A stretch of 64,000 nt of DNA from Actinoplanes octamycinicus (GTDB taxonomy: Bacteria; Actinomycetota; Actinomycetes; Mycobacteriales; Micromonosporaceae). How positions within the stretch are numbered: position 1 is the stretch's first letter; the number at the start of each line of letters is the position of its first letter. The notes below the pieces were generated by a model. It saw only the letters and a list, made by a program, of their open reading frames with translations, ran no database searches and was not told the DNA's origin. Made by a program: the position numbers and the translations under genes. Where the stretch lies: the NCBI RefSeq assembly GCF_014205225.1, contig NZ_JACHNB010000001.1, positions 5,437,501-5,501,500 of the forward strand. Reading direction: 5' to 3'. Shown one piece after another: positions 49,566 to 57,759 of the stretch.

Positions 49566-49860
49566 GACGGCGGCATCCGTGGGAGCCTGCCGGACGGAGG
49601 CACCCCTGGGAGCCTGCCGGACGGCGGCACCCCTGGAAGCCAGCCGGACGGCGGCATCCGTGGGAGCCTGCCGGACGGAGGCACCCCTGGGAGCCTGCCG
49701 GACGGCGGCACCCCTGGAAGCCAGCCGGACGGCGGCACCCGTGGGAGCCTGCCGGACGGAGACACCCCTGGGAGCCTGCCGGACGGCGGCACCCCTGGAA
49801 GCCAGCCGGATTGCAGAACCCTGGGAGCCAACCGGACGGCGGCACCCCGGATGCCAACCG
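49545..49860. repeat. 27-bp tandem array derived from the palindrome's right arm
   Basis: About 11 units of the form cacccctggaagccagccgg-acggcgg or cacccctgggagcctgccgg-acggagg, in a repeating order of three variants (81-bp higher-order period). The unit equals the right arm of palindrome copy 6 plus a short link. Units decay toward 49860. Confidence 0.9.
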
Positions 49861-49888
49861 GACGGCCGCGACCCGGCGCTGCGGTGAC

Positions 49889-49941
49889 GGCTGGGGGTGA
49901 GGGGTGCCTCGAGGGTGGGGAGGCACCCCTCACGGACAGCC
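49889..49941. repeat. 53-bp dispersed palindrome, copy 7
   Basis: ggctgggggtgaggggtgcc / ggcaccCCTCAC-type right arm ending ggacagcc. It closes the repeat region 9 bp before the ALDH stop and could terminate that gene (minus strand). Confidence 0.82.
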
Positions 49942-49949
49942 GGAGACCG

Positions 49950-51356
49950 TTACCAGCCGGACGGCGGGGACTGCAGGTGGACGGCCTTGGTGCAGGTCAG
50001 CTCGTCGAGGAGTTCGGGGCCGTAGCCGAAACCGGAACCGCTCAGGCCGCGCGGGTGGGCCGCGCCGCCCGGGGCGCCGCCGAAGACCGCGTTGACCTTG
50101 ACGGTGCCGACCGGGAGGGTGCGCCAGGCCTGCTGGGCGTTGCTCATCGACGGGGTCAGCACGGTCGCCGCGAGGCCGTAGGTGGAGGTGGCGGCGCGGC
50201 TCAGGCCCTCCTCGAAGGTGTCGACGACGGCGACCGGGGCGACCGGGCCGAAGGTCTCCTCGCGCAGCACCGCCATCTCGTCGGTGCAGCCGGACAGCAC
50301 GGTCGGCGGGTAGTACGCGCCGGGGCCGACCGGGATCGAGCCGCCGCGCAGCACCGTCGCGCCGTCCTTGACCGCCTGCTGGACCTGGTCGTCGACGGCG
50401 TCGCGCAGCCGCCGGTCGACCAGCGGGCCGATCCGCGACGCCCAGCCGTCCGCCTCGGCCGCCAGGGCGTCCAGGAACGCGTCGGCCACCGAGGCGTGTA
50501 CGTAGATCCGTTCGACGGCCACGCAGATCTGCCCGGAGTTGGCGAAGGCGCCGAGCGCGGCCTGCTCGGCGGCCCACCGCGGGTCCACGCCGGCATCGAC
50601 CAGCAGCGGGTCCTTGCCGCCGTTCTCCAGCAGGGCCTTCGCGCCGGTCCGGGCGCAGGCCGCGGCGATCGCCCGGCCGGTGGCGGTGGAGCCGACGTGC
50701 GCGACCACGTCGACCGGGGCGGCGGCGAGCAGGGCGCCGGTGGCGCCGTCGCCGTTCACCAGGTTCAGCACGCCGTCCGGGAAGTGCAGGGCGAACAGCT
50801 CGACCAGGCGGTGGCCGGTGGCCGGGGTGCGCTCGCTCGGCTTGTGCACCACGGTGTTGCCGGTGACGAGGGCGGCGCCGAGCAGCCCGCAGGCAACCGC
50901 GACCGGGTCGTTCCACGGGGTGATCACCGCCACCACGCCGCGCGGCCCGTACGCCATCAGGTCGATCGCCGCGTGGTCGCCGGCCAGCGCCCGTCCTCGG
51001 TGGACCGGCCCGAGTTCGGCGTACTGGCGCAGCGTGCCGACGCCGGCCAGCACCGAGTCGCGGGCGTCGCCGACCGGCTTGCCCATCTCCGCCGAGATCA
51101 GCCCGGCCAGTTCGTCGGCGGCCGCCTCGACCGCGTTCGCGGCGGCGTGCAGCGCGGCGGCCCGGGCGGCCGGGGCGGTACGCGCCCAGCCCGGTGCGGC
51201 GTCCCGGGCGGCGGCGACCGCGGCGTGCACGTCGCCTTCGTCGGAAACGGTCATCCGGGAGACCGGGGTGTCGTCGGCGGGGCTGAGCACGGTCAGGTCG
51301 CGGCCGGAGCCGCCGGGGCGCCAGGAACCGGCGATGAATTGCGTGACGTCCTGCAT
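49950..51356 (-). CDS. NAD(P)-dependent aldehyde dehydrogenase family protein
   Basis: 468 aa from the ATG at 51356. ALDH fold: cofactor segment I-T-P-W-N-D-P-V-A, V-H-K-P-S-E-R-T-P-A-T, G-S-T-A-T-G-R, general base Glu in L-L-E-N-G-G-K-D-P, catalytic Cys in N-S-G-Q-I-C-V-A-V-E-R-I-Y, and E-E-T-F-G-P-V-A-P. It oxidises an aldehyde to an acid in the cytoplasm; the substrate is not predictable. It is divergent from the carbamoyltransferase gene, with an A/T-rich palindrome between them, so the two may be co-regulated. Confidence 0.93.
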   Translation of the reverse strand: MQDVTQFIAGSWRPGGSGRDLTVLSPADDTPVSRMTVSDEGDVHAAVAAARDAAPGWARTAPAARAAALHAAANAVEAAADELAGLISAEMGKPVGDARDSVLAGVGTLRQYAELGPVHRGRALAGDHAAIDLMAYGPRGVVAVITPWNDPVAVACGLLGAALVTGNTVVHKPSERTPATGHRLVELFALHFPDGVLNLVNGDGATGALLAAAPVDVVAHVGSTATGRAIAAACARTGAKALLENGGKDPLLVDAGVDPRWAAEQAALGAFANSGQICVAVERIYVHASVADAFLDALAAEADGWASRIGPLVDRRLRDAVDDQVQQAVKDGATVLRGGSIPVGPGAYYPPTVLSGCTDEMAVLREETFGPVAPVAVVDTFEEGLSRAATSTYGLAATVLTPSMSNAQQAWRTLPVGTVKVNAVFGGAPGGAAHPRGLSGSGFGYGPELLDELTCTKAVHLQSPPSGW

Positions 51357-51393
51357 GTGCGCCCGCTTGCCCGCTGCTGACCGGGGCAAACGC

Positions 51394-51420
51394 AAAAAAC
51401 TTCGACCGTCGAAGTTTTTT
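51394..51420. promoter_or_regulatory. A/T-flanked palindrome between divergent ALDH and carbamoyltransferase genes
   Basis: aaaaaacttcga (51394-51405), ccg, tcgaagtttttt (51409-51420): a perfect 12-bp inverted repeat with A6 and T6 ends. By shape it is a textbook bidirectional terminator, but it sits 37 bp and 46 bp from two divergent start codons, where an operator or attenuator would be expected. Confidence 0.7.
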
Positions 51421-51466
51421 TGGTGATCTTGGAATGTTGCGGAGATCGCCGGGTATCCGCCGCCAC

Positions 51467-53095
51467 ATGCGAGTCCTGGGAATCAACGCGATCTTCCACG
51501 ATCCGGCCGCGGCGCTGATCGTGGACGGGCAGGTGGTGGCCGCCGCCGAGGAGGAGCGGTTCAGCCGCCGCAAGCATGGCAAACGTCCGGTGCCGTTCGC
51601 CGCGTGGGAACTGCCCGAGCTGTCCGCCGCGTGGTGCCTGGCCGAGGCCGGCCTGGAGCCCGGCGACCTGGACGCGGTCGCCTACTCGTTCGACCCGGGG
51701 ATCAGCCGGGACGCCGCCGACCTGGGCCTCAACGACCCATGGGACCACCTGCGGGTGGACTACGCCCGGCGGGCCCCGCAGTTCCTGGCCAGCGCACTGC
51801 CCGGACTGGACCCGGAGCAGGTGCGGTTCGTGCCGCACCACGTGGCGCACGCCGCCTCGGCCGGACTGTCCGTCCCGGACGACAACGCGGTGCTGGTGCT
51901 GGACGGGCGCGGCGAGGTGGCCGGGCACCTGGCCGGGGCGTACCGGGACGGCGAGCTGACCGTGCTGCGCACCCAGGAGCTGCCGCACTCGCTCGGGCTG
52001 CTCTACGAGGACCTGACCCGGCACCTGGGCTTCCTGCACTCCAGTGACGAATACAAGGTGATGGCGCTCGCCTCGTACGGAAAACCGAGGTTCCTGGATC
52101 TTCTCCGGGAGCTGGTGAAGCCGACCGGCGACGGCGGGTTCACGGTGGACCGGATCGACTGGAGCGCCCTCGCGAAGCCGGGCACGCCCGGCGGGGACCT
52201 CGGCGACGAGCACGCCGACCTGGCGTCCAGTGTGCAGAAGCGGCTCGAAGAGGTGATCCTCGACCTGGCCCGGTGGACCTTCGAGGCGTCTGGCGGGCTG
52301 CCTACCCTGACCATGGCCGGCGGCACCGCGCTGAACTGCGTGGCGAACGGGCGGGTCGCCGCCGAGGGACCGTTCCAGCGGGTCTGGGTGCAGCCGGCGG
52401 CCGGCGACTCGGGGACCGCGCTCGGGGCGGCGCTGGCCGTGCACGGGCAGAGCATCCCGTTCACCACGGCGGCGCTCGGTCGTGGCTGGAGCGACGACGA
52501 GCTGGAGGCCGAGCTGCGGCGGGCCGCGCTGCCCTACACCCGGCCCGCGTCGATCGCCGCGGAGGCCGCCGAGGTGCTGGCCCGCAACGGGATCGTGGCC
52601 TGGTACCAGGGGCGCAGCGAGTACGGCCCCCGGGCGCTCGGGCACCGCTCGCTGCTCGCGCACCCGGGCGACCCGGACACCCAGCGGCGGATGAACGACG
52701 TGAAGGGCCGCGAGCAGTTCCGGCCGATCGCGCCGATGGTCCGCGCCGAACGCTTCCACGACATCTTCGACGGAGTCTTCCCGAGTGAGCACATGCTCTT
52801 CGTGCACCGGGTCAAACCTGACTGGCGGGATCGGATCCCGGCGGTGGTGCACGTGGACGGCACCGCCCGGGTGCAGACCGTGCACGCCGAGACCGAGCCG
52901 GTGGTCGCCGAGATGCTCGCCGAGTTCGAGAAGCGGACCGGGCTGCCGGTGGTGGTGAACACCTCGCTGAACACCGCCGGGCGGCCGATGGTCGACACCC
53001 CGCGCGAGGCGATGGAGCTGTTCGGCTCGGCGCCGGTCGACCTGCTCGCCATCGGGCCGTTCGCGGTCCACCGGGCCGGGGCGTTCGGCAAGTGA
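51467..53095 (+). CDS. carbamoyltransferase, NodU/CmcH/TobZ family
   Basis: 542 aa, ATG at 51467. The N-terminal YrdC-like/Kae1-like half has V-L-G-I-N-A-I-F-H-D-P-A-A-A and the metal site H-H-V-A-H-A-A-S-A; the C-terminal half has Y-G-P-R-A-L-G-H-R-S, R-E-Q-F-R-P-I-A-P and V-V-N-T-S-L-N. The family moves a carbamoyl group from carbamoyl phosphate, via carbamoyl-AMP, to a hydroxyl of a sugar or antibiotic. It opens the glycan cluster, so the acceptor is probably a sugar residue of that glycan. The next gene overlaps as GTGA. Confidence 0.93.
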   Translation: MRVLGINAIFHDPAAALIVDGQVVAAAEEERFSRRKHGKRPVPFAAWELPELSAAWCLAEAGLEPGDLDAVAYSFDPGISRDAADLGLNDPWDHLRVDYARRAPQFLASALPGLDPEQVRFVPHHVAHAASAGLSVPDDNAVLVLDGRGEVAGHLAGAYRDGELTVLRTQELPHSLGLLYEDLTRHLGFLHSSDEYKVMALASYGKPRFLDLLRELVKPTGDGGFTVDRIDWSALAKPGTPGGDLGDEHADLASSVQKRLEEVILDLARWTFEASGGLPTLTMAGGTALNCVANGRVAAEGPFQRVWVQPAAGDSGTALGAALAVHGQSIPFTTAALGRGWSDDELEAELRRAALPYTRPASIAAEAAEVLARNGIVAWYQGRSEYGPRALGHRSLLAHPGDPDTQRRMNDVKGREQFRPIAPMVRAERFHDIFDGVFPSEHMLFVHRVKPDWRDRIPAVVHVDGTARVQTVHAETEPVVAEMLAEFEKRTGLPVVVNTSLNTAGRPMVDTPREAMELFGSAPVDLLAIGPFAVHRAGAFGK

Positions 53096-54087
53096 TCAGC
53101 GTTGTCATCCCGACCCTGGGCCGGCCCAGCCTGCACGAACTGCTGGACCGGCTGGACGACCCGTCACTGGAAGTCATCGTGGTCGACGACCGGCCGGTCA
53201 AGGAACCGATCCCGCGGGTGAAGGCCAGGATCATCGCCGGGCCGGCCCGCGGCCCGGCGGCGGCCCGCAACGCCGGCTGGCGCGCCGCCCGGCACGACTG
53301 GGTGGTCTTCCTCGACGACGACGTGCTGCCCGACCAGGACTGGCCGCGGCGGCTGCGGGCCGACCTGGCCGCGGCCGGCCCGGAGATCGGCGGCGTGCAG
53401 GGCGTGCTGCGCGTCCCGCTGCCCGCCGACCGGCGGCCGACCGACTGGGAACGGGTCACCGCCGGGCTCGCCGACGGCGCCTGGATCACCGCCGACATGG
53501 CGTTCCGCCGCGCCGCGCTGGCCGCCGTCGGCGGCTTCGACGAGCGGCTGCCCCGGGCCTTCCGGGAGGACGCCGAGCTGGCCTTCCGGGTCCGGCAGGC
53601 CGGGTGGTCGCTGCGCCGCGGCGACCGCCGGACCACCCATCCGGTACGGCCGGAGAGCCGCTGGGTCAGCCTGCGCACCCAGCGCGGCAACGCCGACGAC
53701 GCGCTGCTCCGCCGCCTCTACGGTCCACGGTGGCGGGACCTGCTGGCCGTCCCGCCCGGCCGCCGGCCCCGGCACGCGGCGATCACCGCGGCCGGCGCGC
53801 TCGCCCTGGCCGCCGGGGCGACCGCGGCGGTCACCCGCCGGCCCGGCTGGGCGCTCGCCGCCGCGGCGGCCGGCACGGCGTGGGCGGCCGGGACCGCCGA
53901 GTTCGCCGCCGCCCGGATCGCCCCCGGCCCGCGCGACCGGCAGGAGGTCACCACCATGCTGCTGACCAGCGTGGCGATCCCGCCGGTGGCGATCGCGCAC
54001 TGGCTGCGCGGCTGGTGGCGGTGGCGGTCCGCGGAACCGGCCTCGGCCCCGTCCGGAGCGCCGGCCGCCAGGGCGGTGGCCGCTTGA
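53092..54087 (+). CDS. GT2-family glycosyltransferase with C-terminal membrane segments
   Basis: 331 aa, GTG at 53092 overlapping the previous stop. GT-A fold in residues 1-215: V-V-I-P-T-L-G-R-P, V-I-V-V-D-D-R-P, A-A-A-R-N-A-G-W, V-V-F-L-D-D-D-V-L-P (DxD), W-I-T-A-D-M-A-F-R-R, and F-R-E-D-A-E-L-A-F-R-V. After residue 225 come two or three hydrophobic helices that anchor it to the membrane. It probably adds a sugar to a lipid-linked acceptor. The stop and the next ATG overlap (TGATG). Confidence 0.9.
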   Translation: MISVVIPTLGRPSLHELLDRLDDPSLEVIVVDDRPVKEPIPRVKARIIAGPARGPAAARNAGWRAARHDWVVFLDDDVLPDQDWPRRLRADLAAAGPEIGGVQGVLRVPLPADRRPTDWERVTAGLADGAWITADMAFRRAALAAVGGFDERLPRAFREDAELAFRVRQAGWSLRRGDRRTTHPVRPESRWVSLRTQRGNADDALLRRLYGPRWRDLLAVPPGRRPRHAAITAAGALALAAGATAAVTRRPGWALAAAAAGTAWAAGTAEFAAARIAPGPRDRQEVTTMLLTSVAIPPVAIAHWLRGWWRWRSAEPASAPSGAPAARAVAA

Positions 54088-55652
54088 TGTCACGGCTCTA
54101 CGACGCCGTCCTGTTCGACCGGGACGGCACGCTGATCGTGGACGTGCCGTACAACGGTGACCCCGGCAAGGTCACCCCGATGCCCGGCGCGCGCGCCGCT
54201 CTCGACCGGCTGCGCGCCGCCGGCCTGCGCCTCGGCGTGGTCACCAACCAGTCCGGCCTGGCCCGCGGCTCCTTCACCGCCGCGCAGCTGAGCGCGGTCA
54301 ACCGCCGGGTCGAGGAGCTGCTCGGGCCGTTCGAGACCTGGCAGATCTGCCCGCACGACGACACCGCCGGCTGCGACTGCCGCAAGCCGCGGCCCGGCCT
54401 GGTCGAGGCCGCCGCCCGGGCCCTCGGCACCACCCCGGAACGCTGCCTGGTGGTCGGCGACATCGGCCGGGACATGACCGCCGCGCTCGCCGCCGGGGCG
54501 GCCGGCATCCTGGTGCCGACCCCGATCACGCTGCCCGAGGAGGTCGCGGCCGGGCCGACCGTGGTCGCCGACCTGGCCGCCGCCGCGGACCTGATCCTGC
54601 GGCGGGAGGCGATGGTCCGGCCCGCCGAGCACCGCACGGCCGGGACCGTCCTGGCGGTCCGGTCCGACTCCGCCGGGGACGTGCTGGTCACCGGCCCGGC
54701 GATCCGGGCGCTCGCGCACCACAGCGACCGGGTGGTACTGCTCTGCGGGCCGCGCGGGCGGGCGGCGGCCGAGCTGCTGCCCGGCGTCGACGAGCTGATC
54801 GAGTGGCGGCTGCCCTGGATCGACCCGCAACCCGACCCGGTCGCCGAGGCCGACCTGCCCGGGCTGACCGAGCGGATCCGCGCCGCCGGGGTCGACGAGG
54901 CGGTGGTGTTCACGTCGTACCACCAGTCGGCGCTGCCGCTCGCGCTGCTGCTGCGCACCGCCGGGGTCGCTCGGATCACCGCGATCAGCGAGGACTACCC
55001 CGGGTCGCTGCTGGACGTGCGGCACCGCGGCGTCCCGGCCGGGGTGCCGGAGCCGGAGCGGGCGCGCAGCGTCGCGGCGGCGGCCGGCTTCGGGCTGCCC
55101 GAGGACGACGACGGGGGACTGCGGATCCGCGGGGTGCGCCGGCGGGGGCCGGGCGACTACCTGGTGGTCCACCCGGGAGCCAGCGTCGAGGCGCGGTCCT
55201 GCCCGCCGGAGGTGCTGCGCGAGGTCGTGCGAGCCCTGGAGGAAGCCGGGCACCGGGTGGTGGTGACGGCCGGGCCGGGGGAGCGGGTGCTCGCTTCGTA
55301 CGTCGGAGGCTCTGTGGTGGAACCGGCCTCCTTGACCGATCTCGCCCACCTGGTGGCCGGCGCGTCCTGCCTGGTCGTCGGCAACACCGGCCCGGCCCAC
55401 CTGGCCGCGGCCGTCGGCACCCCGGTGGTGAGTCTCTTCGCGCCGACCGTCCCCTACGCCCAGTGGGGCCCCTACCGGGTCCCGGCGATCCGTCTCGGCC
55501 GGGCCGGCGCTCCCTGCCGCGACACCCGGGCCACCACCTGCCCGATCCCCGGTCATCCCTGTCTGTCCACCGTCGACCCGGCCGACGTGCTCGAGGCGGT
55601 CACCCGCCTCGGCGCCCGGCCCGTCCGCCAAGAAGAAGAGGCCGCCGCGTGA
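54087..55652 (+). CDS. GmhB-like HAD-IIIA phosphatase fused to a GT9 heptosyltransferase-like domain
   Basis: 521 aa. Residues 1-165 are a histidinol-phosphatase/GmhB-type HAD: F-D-R-D-G-T (Asp11, Asp13), V-V-T-N-Q-S-G-L-A-R-G, the zinc loop C-P-H-D-D-T-A-G-C-D-C-R-K-P, V-G-D-I-G-R-D. Residues about 185-515 are GT9: V-R-S-D-S-A-G-D-V-L-V-T-G-P-A, V-V-H-P-G-A-S, G-N-T-G-P-A-H-L-A-A-A-V-G-T-P. The phosphatase would remove the 7-phosphate of heptose bisphosphate and the GT9 would transfer heptose, joining supply and use in one chain. Confidence 0.92.
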   Translation: MSRLYDAVLFDRDGTLIVDVPYNGDPGKVTPMPGARAALDRLRAAGLRLGVVTNQSGLARGSFTAAQLSAVNRRVEELLGPFETWQICPHDDTAGCDCRKPRPGLVEAAARALGTTPERCLVVGDIGRDMTAALAAGAAGILVPTPITLPEEVAAGPTVVADLAAAADLILRREAMVRPAEHRTAGTVLAVRSDSAGDVLVTGPAIRALAHHSDRVVLLCGPRGRAAAELLPGVDELIEWRLPWIDPQPDPVAEADLPGLTERIRAAGVDEAVVFTSYHQSALPLALLLRTAGVARITAISEDYPGSLLDVRHRGVPAGVPEPERARSVAAAAGFGLPEDDDGGLRIRGVRRRGPGDYLVVHPGASVEARSCPPEVLREVVRALEEAGHRVVVTAGPGERVLASYVGGSVVEPASLTDLAHLVAGASCLVVGNTGPAHLAAAVGTPVVSLFAPTVPYAQWGPYRVPAIRLGRAGAPCRDTRATTCPIPGHPCLSTVDPADVLEAVTRLGARPVRQEEEAAA

Positions 55653-56575
55653 ACATCCTGCTCTGGCACGTGCACGGCTCCTGGACCACCTCGTTCGTCC
55701 AGGGCAAGCACCGTTACCTGATCCCGGTCAACGAGGCCCGCGACGAGTGGGGCCGCGGCCGCGCCCGGACCTTCGACTGGCCGGACAGCGTCGAGGAGCT
55801 GCCGCTCGACCAGATCCGCGACGCCGACGTCGCGATCGTCCAGCGCCCCGAGGAGATCGACCTGGTACCACCCAGCCTGCCGGTGATCTACGTGGAGCAC
55901 AACACCCCCAAGGGGGACGTGCCGAACACCCGGCATCCGCTGGCCGACCGGGACGACGTGGTGATCGCCCACGTCACCCACTTCAACGAGCTGTTCTGGG
56001 ACTGCGGCGGCACCCGGACCACGGTCATCGAGCACGGCATCGTGGAGCCGAAGGCGCGCTGGACCGGCGAGCTGGAGCGCCTCGCGATCGTCACGAACGA
56101 GCCGATCCGCCGCGGCCGGGTGACCGGAACCGATCTCTTCGAGCGGTTCAGCCGGGTGGCGCCGCTGGACGTCTTCGGGATGGGCGTGGCCGGGCTGCGG
56201 GGCGAGCGGATCACCGCGTACGACGACCCGCCCCAGGCCACCATGCACGAACAGGTCGCCCAGCGCCGCGCCTACCTGCACCTGTGCCGCTGGACCTCGC
56301 TCGGGCTGAGCCTGATCGAGGCGATGCAGATGGGCATGCCGGTGCTCGGCCTGGCCACCACCGAGGCGATGGCCGCCGTGCCACCCGACGCCGGCGTGCT
56401 GTCCACCCGGGTCGACACGCTCGTCGAGGCGGCGCAGTGGCTGATCGACGAACCCGAGGAGGCCCGCCGGATGGGCGAGCGCGCCCGCCGGATCGCCCTC
56501 GCCCGCTACGGGCTCGACCGCTTCCTCGCCGACTGGGATCACCTTCTGGAGGAGCACACATGCGGATCGCGATGA
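55649..56575 (+). CDS. glycosyltransferase, GT4-like, single-domain-like length
   Basis: 308 aa, GTG at 55649 overlapping the previous stop. It begins N-I-L-L-W-H-V-H-G-S-W and has I-Y-V-E-H-N-T-P, V-I-E-H-G-I-V-E-P and, near the C-terminus, S-L-I-E-A-M-Q-M-G-M-P-V-L-G, the nucleotide-sugar-binding pattern of GT-B enzymes. It is shorter than usual GT4 enzymes (350-400 aa), mainly in the N-terminal domain. It is likely cytosolic and acts on the cluster's glycan. Its last 16 bp overlap the next gene. Confidence 0.85.
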   Translation: MNILLWHVHGSWTTSFVQGKHRYLIPVNEARDEWGRGRARTFDWPDSVEELPLDQIRDADVAIVQRPEEIDLVPPSLPVIYVEHNTPKGDVPNTRHPLADRDDVVIAHVTHFNELFWDCGGTRTTVIEHGIVEPKARWTGELERLAIVTNEPIRRGRVTGTDLFERFSRVAPLDVFGMGVAGLRGERITAYDDPPQATMHEQVAQRRAYLHLCRWTSLGLSLIEAMQMGMPVLGLATTEAMAAVPPDAGVLSTRVDTLVEAAQWLIDEPEEARRMGERARRIALARYGLDRFLADWDHLLEEHTCGSR

Positions 56576-57759
56576 TCTCGGAACACGCCAGTCCGCTGGC
56601 CGCGCTCGGCGGGGTGGACGCCGGCGGGCAGAACACCCACGTCGCCGAACTCGCCGCGGCCCTCGCCGCGGACGGCCACGAGCTGCGCGTCTACACCCGG
56701 CGGGACAACCCGGACCTGCCGGCCGTGGTGCCGATGCACGAGCGGATCGACGTGGTGCACGTGCCGGCCGGGCCTGCGTCGACGCTGCCGAAGGACGAAC
56801 TGCTCCCGCACATGGGGACCTTCGCCGAGTGGATGGCAGCCGACTGGGACGACTTCGCGCCGGACGTCGCCCACGCGCACTTCTGGATGAGCGGGCTGGC
56901 CGCGGTGACCGCCGCCCGGCGGCGCCGGGTGCCGGTGGTGCACACCTACCACGCGCTCGGCACGGTGAAACGACGCCACCAGGGCGCCGCCGACACCAGC
57001 CCGGCGCACCGGATCGGCTACGAGCGGGAACTCGGCCGGGTCGTCGACCGGGTGATCGTGCAGTGCCAGGACGAGCTGCGCGAACTGGTCCGCCTCGGGG
57101 TGCCGCGCAGCCGGACCACGCTGGTGCCGTCCGGGGTCAACGTGGAACGGTTCCGCAAGGAGGGCCCGGTCGCCGAACGCTCCGACCGGCCCCGCATCCT
57201 CACCGTCGGCCGGCTGGTGCCGCGCAAGGGCTTCGAGGAGCTGATCGCCGCGCTGCCCGAGGTGCCCCGCGCCGAGCTGGTCATCGCCGGCGGACCGGAG
57301 CCGGCCGAGCTGGCCACCGACGAGTACGCGCAGCACCTGCTGCAACTGGCCAAGGACAGCCGGGTCGACGACCGGGTCCGGCTGCTCGGGGCGGTCCCGG
57401 CGCACCGGATGCCGGAGTGGTACCGCTCCGCCGACGTGCTCGCCGCCACCCCCTGGTACGAGCCGTTCGGCCTGACCCCGCTGGAAGCGATGGCGTGCGG
57501 GGTGCCGGTGGTCGCCACCGCGGTCGGCGGCCTGACCGACACCGTGGTCGACGGCGTCACCGGCGACCTGGTGGCGCCGCGCGACCCGCACGGCCTCGGC
57601 CAGACCCTGCGCAAACTGCTCACCGACCAGCACCGGCGACTCGGCTACGCGGCCGCGGCGGTGGACCGCGCGGTGCACGCCTACGCCTGGCCGCAGATCG
57701 CGGCCCGGATGAGCGCGGTCTACGCGAGCGTGGCCTCGATCCCGGCGGTGGTCGCGTGA
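56560..57759 (+). CDS. GT4-family glycosyltransferase
   Basis: 399 aa, ATG at 56560 with ggagga 8 bp upstream inside the previous gene. Full GT-B fold: M-I-S-E-H-A-S-P then G-G-V-D-A-G-G-Q-N-T-H-V (the sucrose-synthase/MshA-like N-terminal loop), V-V-H-T-Y-H-A-L-G, V-P-S-G-V-N, V-G-R-L-V-P-R-K-G, and E-P-F-G-L-T-P-L-E-A-M-A-C-G (E-x7-E). It is a retaining transferase using an NDP-sugar; the acceptor is unknown. It overlaps the next gene as GTGA. Confidence 0.93.
   Translation: MRIAMISEHASPLAALGGVDAGGQNTHVAELAAALAADGHELRVYTRRDNPDLPAVVPMHERIDVVHVPAGPASTLPKDELLPHMGTFAEWMAADWDDFAPDVAHAHFWMSGLAAVTAARRRRVPVVHTYHALGTVKRRHQGAADTSPAHRIGYERELGRVVDRVIVQCQDELRELVRLGVPRSRTTLVPSGVNVERFRKEGPVAERSDRPRILTVGRLVPRKGFEELIAALPEVPRAELVIAGGPEPAELATDEYAQHLLQLAKDSRVDDRVRLLGAVPAHRMPEWYRSADVLAATPWYEPFGLTPLEAMACGVPVVATAVGGLTDTVVDGVTGDLVAPRDPHGLGQTLRKLLTDQHRRLGYAAAAVDRAVHAYAWPQIAARMSAVYASVASIPAVVA

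Larger units (their letters stand above)
49273..49949. other. 677-bp gene-free region of repeats
   Basis: Between the GT2 and ALDH genes. It contains DnaA-box repeat copy B, a truncated palindrome (copy 6), a 27-bp tandem array and palindrome copy 7. Open frames here arise because 27 is a multiple of three; they are not genes. Confidence 0.75.

Noticed and set aside
49498..49887. Long open frames on both strands across the 27-bp array
   Set aside because: They exist because 27 is a multiple of three and the DNA is GC-rich; the translation is pure repeat and no start signal is present.
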